Assembly (NCBI GenBank): GCA_900753305.1
Contig: CAADYR010000035.1
Location: 1-64,000, forward strand
Length of the DNA: 64,000 bases
Direction of reading: 5' to 3'
Source of the DNA: Lachnospiraceae bacterium
Lineage (GTDB): Bacteria; Bacillota; Clostridia; Lachnospirales; Lachnospiraceae
Shown: positions 63,518-64,000 of the stretch, in pieces
How the letters are laid out: each line of letters opens with the position of its first letter
Position numbering within the stretch: position 1 is the stretch's first letter
Notes under the pieces: generated by a model
What the model saw: only the letters and a program-made list of their open reading frames with translations
What the model was told of the DNA's origin: nothing
Database searches by the model: none
Position numbers and translations under genes: made by a program

Positions 63518-64000
63518 CTATTGTTCTTTCATCTTGGAAACAAGCAGTGGCACTTCCGCGATCAGCATGGCAAACCAGCCGCATAAATAGGAAAAAGGCA
63601 ATGCTGCCATTCCAAGTTTACATACAAATACAAGTGGAATTGCCGCGATCACACGCACTCCCATATTGACAAAACTACTCCACAATGTAACCTTAAGATC
63701 TCCGATTCCTCTGAAATACCCCTGTATTCCATTTGTTACAGCCGGAAGCAGATACATAAGTGCGATCAAGTGCAGATACTGTACACCATGTCTTACGACC
63801 TCTTCATCATTCACAAACAGAAGCATCAGTGGTCTGGCACAGGTAAAGCAGATGATGCATACGATCACCCCATAGATCAATTCGATTTTCATTCCACATC
63901 TAAATCCCTCTCTGACCCGTTCCTTCTTTCCGGCACCTTCATTCTGTGCCAGCAGAGAAGTCATGGCATGCGCGATATTCTGTTCCGGTGTATAAGCAAA
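63518..64000 (-). CDS. MATE-family efflux protein, C-terminal part
   Basis: The frame is open to the right edge (161 codons including the stop), so the gene start lies outside. The sequence shows the last four or five helices of a MATE transporter, with SLLAQNEGAGKKERVREGFR, then YLLPAVTNGIQGYFRGIGDL and GMAALPFSYLCGW. MATE proteins export cationic drugs or metabolites with Na+ or H+ exchange. The stop is at 63518-63520, about 50 nt from the MarR operon's promoter region. No terminator is obvious before that operon. Confidence 0.85.
   Translation of the reverse strand, partial: FAYTPEQNIAHAMTSLLAQNEGAGKKERVREGFRCGMKIELIYGVIVCIICFTCARPLMLLFVNDEEVVRHGVQYLHLIALMYLLPAVTNGIQGYFRGIGDLKVTLWSSFVNMGVRVIAAIPLVFVCKLGMAALPFSYLCGWFAMLIAEVPLLVSKMKEQ

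Noticed and set aside
1..64000. CRISPR arrays, rRNA genes and complete insertion sequences
   Set aside because: I found no regularly spaced repeats, no rRNA sequence and no intact transposase or integrase in the window.

Overview
The window looks like a chromosome segment from a Gram-positive gut Clostridia, most likely Lachnospiraceae. The reasons are a moderately low G+C content, AGGAGG-type ribosome binding sites, a Spo0A-type effector, the S8 (Csp-like) subtilase family, DUF3793 and DUF6110 proteins, MocR/LytTR regulators and many GGDEF proteins. I cannot assign a genus from sequence alone. About 47 intact or edge-cut genes, ten broken genes and two tRNAs are described.

Layout: 1-1.9 kb is one end of a conjugative or plasmid-like element (start of a large LtrC-like protein, parB remnant, parA). 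It abuts a subtilase that has lost its C-terminus. 3.3-9.8 kb is a malto-oligosaccharide locus: lipoprotein, two permeases and a GH13 enzyme, with a divergent LacI regulator. 9.8-16.6 kb holds a truncated azlC, an SGNH esterase, threonine aldolase, a GGDEF protein, DUF3793, flavodoxin and enolase with a structured leader. 16.8-19.6 kb is a metal P-type ATPase cluster. 19.7-22.3 kb encodes a large EAL protein. 22.6-23.7 kb is a gene-poor stretch with a 214-nt foldback. 23.8-26.4 kb is a Zn/Cd-type efflux operon with a clear ArsR operator. 26.5-32.6 kb has an ecfT remnant, a ZIP transporter, two broken ABC exporter genes and a MocR regulator. 32.7-34.2 kb has an SDR, an NTF2-like protein and an orphan subtilase prodomain, followed by araA. 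36-41.7 kb is a signalling island: two LytTR regulators, a GGDEF protein and a hybrid kinase. 41.9-47.8 kb carries AraC, an HTH/alpha-CTD-like protein, an LtaS-like enzyme and YfhO. 47.8-54 kb carries deoB, udp, GntR, rqcH and glgA. 54-58 kb carries a receiver-less Spo0A-type protein, a chemoreceptor and a membrane GGDEF protein. Two tRNAs, a MarR-controlled ABC exporter pair and the end of a MATE gene close the window.

Three stories stand out. First, the orphan subtilase prodomain (33884-34174, + strand) and the prodomain-less subtilase (1889-3247, - strand) are complementary halves of one protein. Inverting about 31 kb between them would rejoin the halves, so a large inversion seems to have split the gene. 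Second, several genes carry internal or terminal deletions (parB, azlC, ecfT, two ABC subunits, an Rpn-like tail), so the region is decaying. Third, the LytTR island has a pair of 11-bp direct repeats, 20 bp apart, just upstream of the -35 of a LytTR gene whose own receiver has lost its phospho-acceptor. This is a plausible uncharacterised regulatory circuit.
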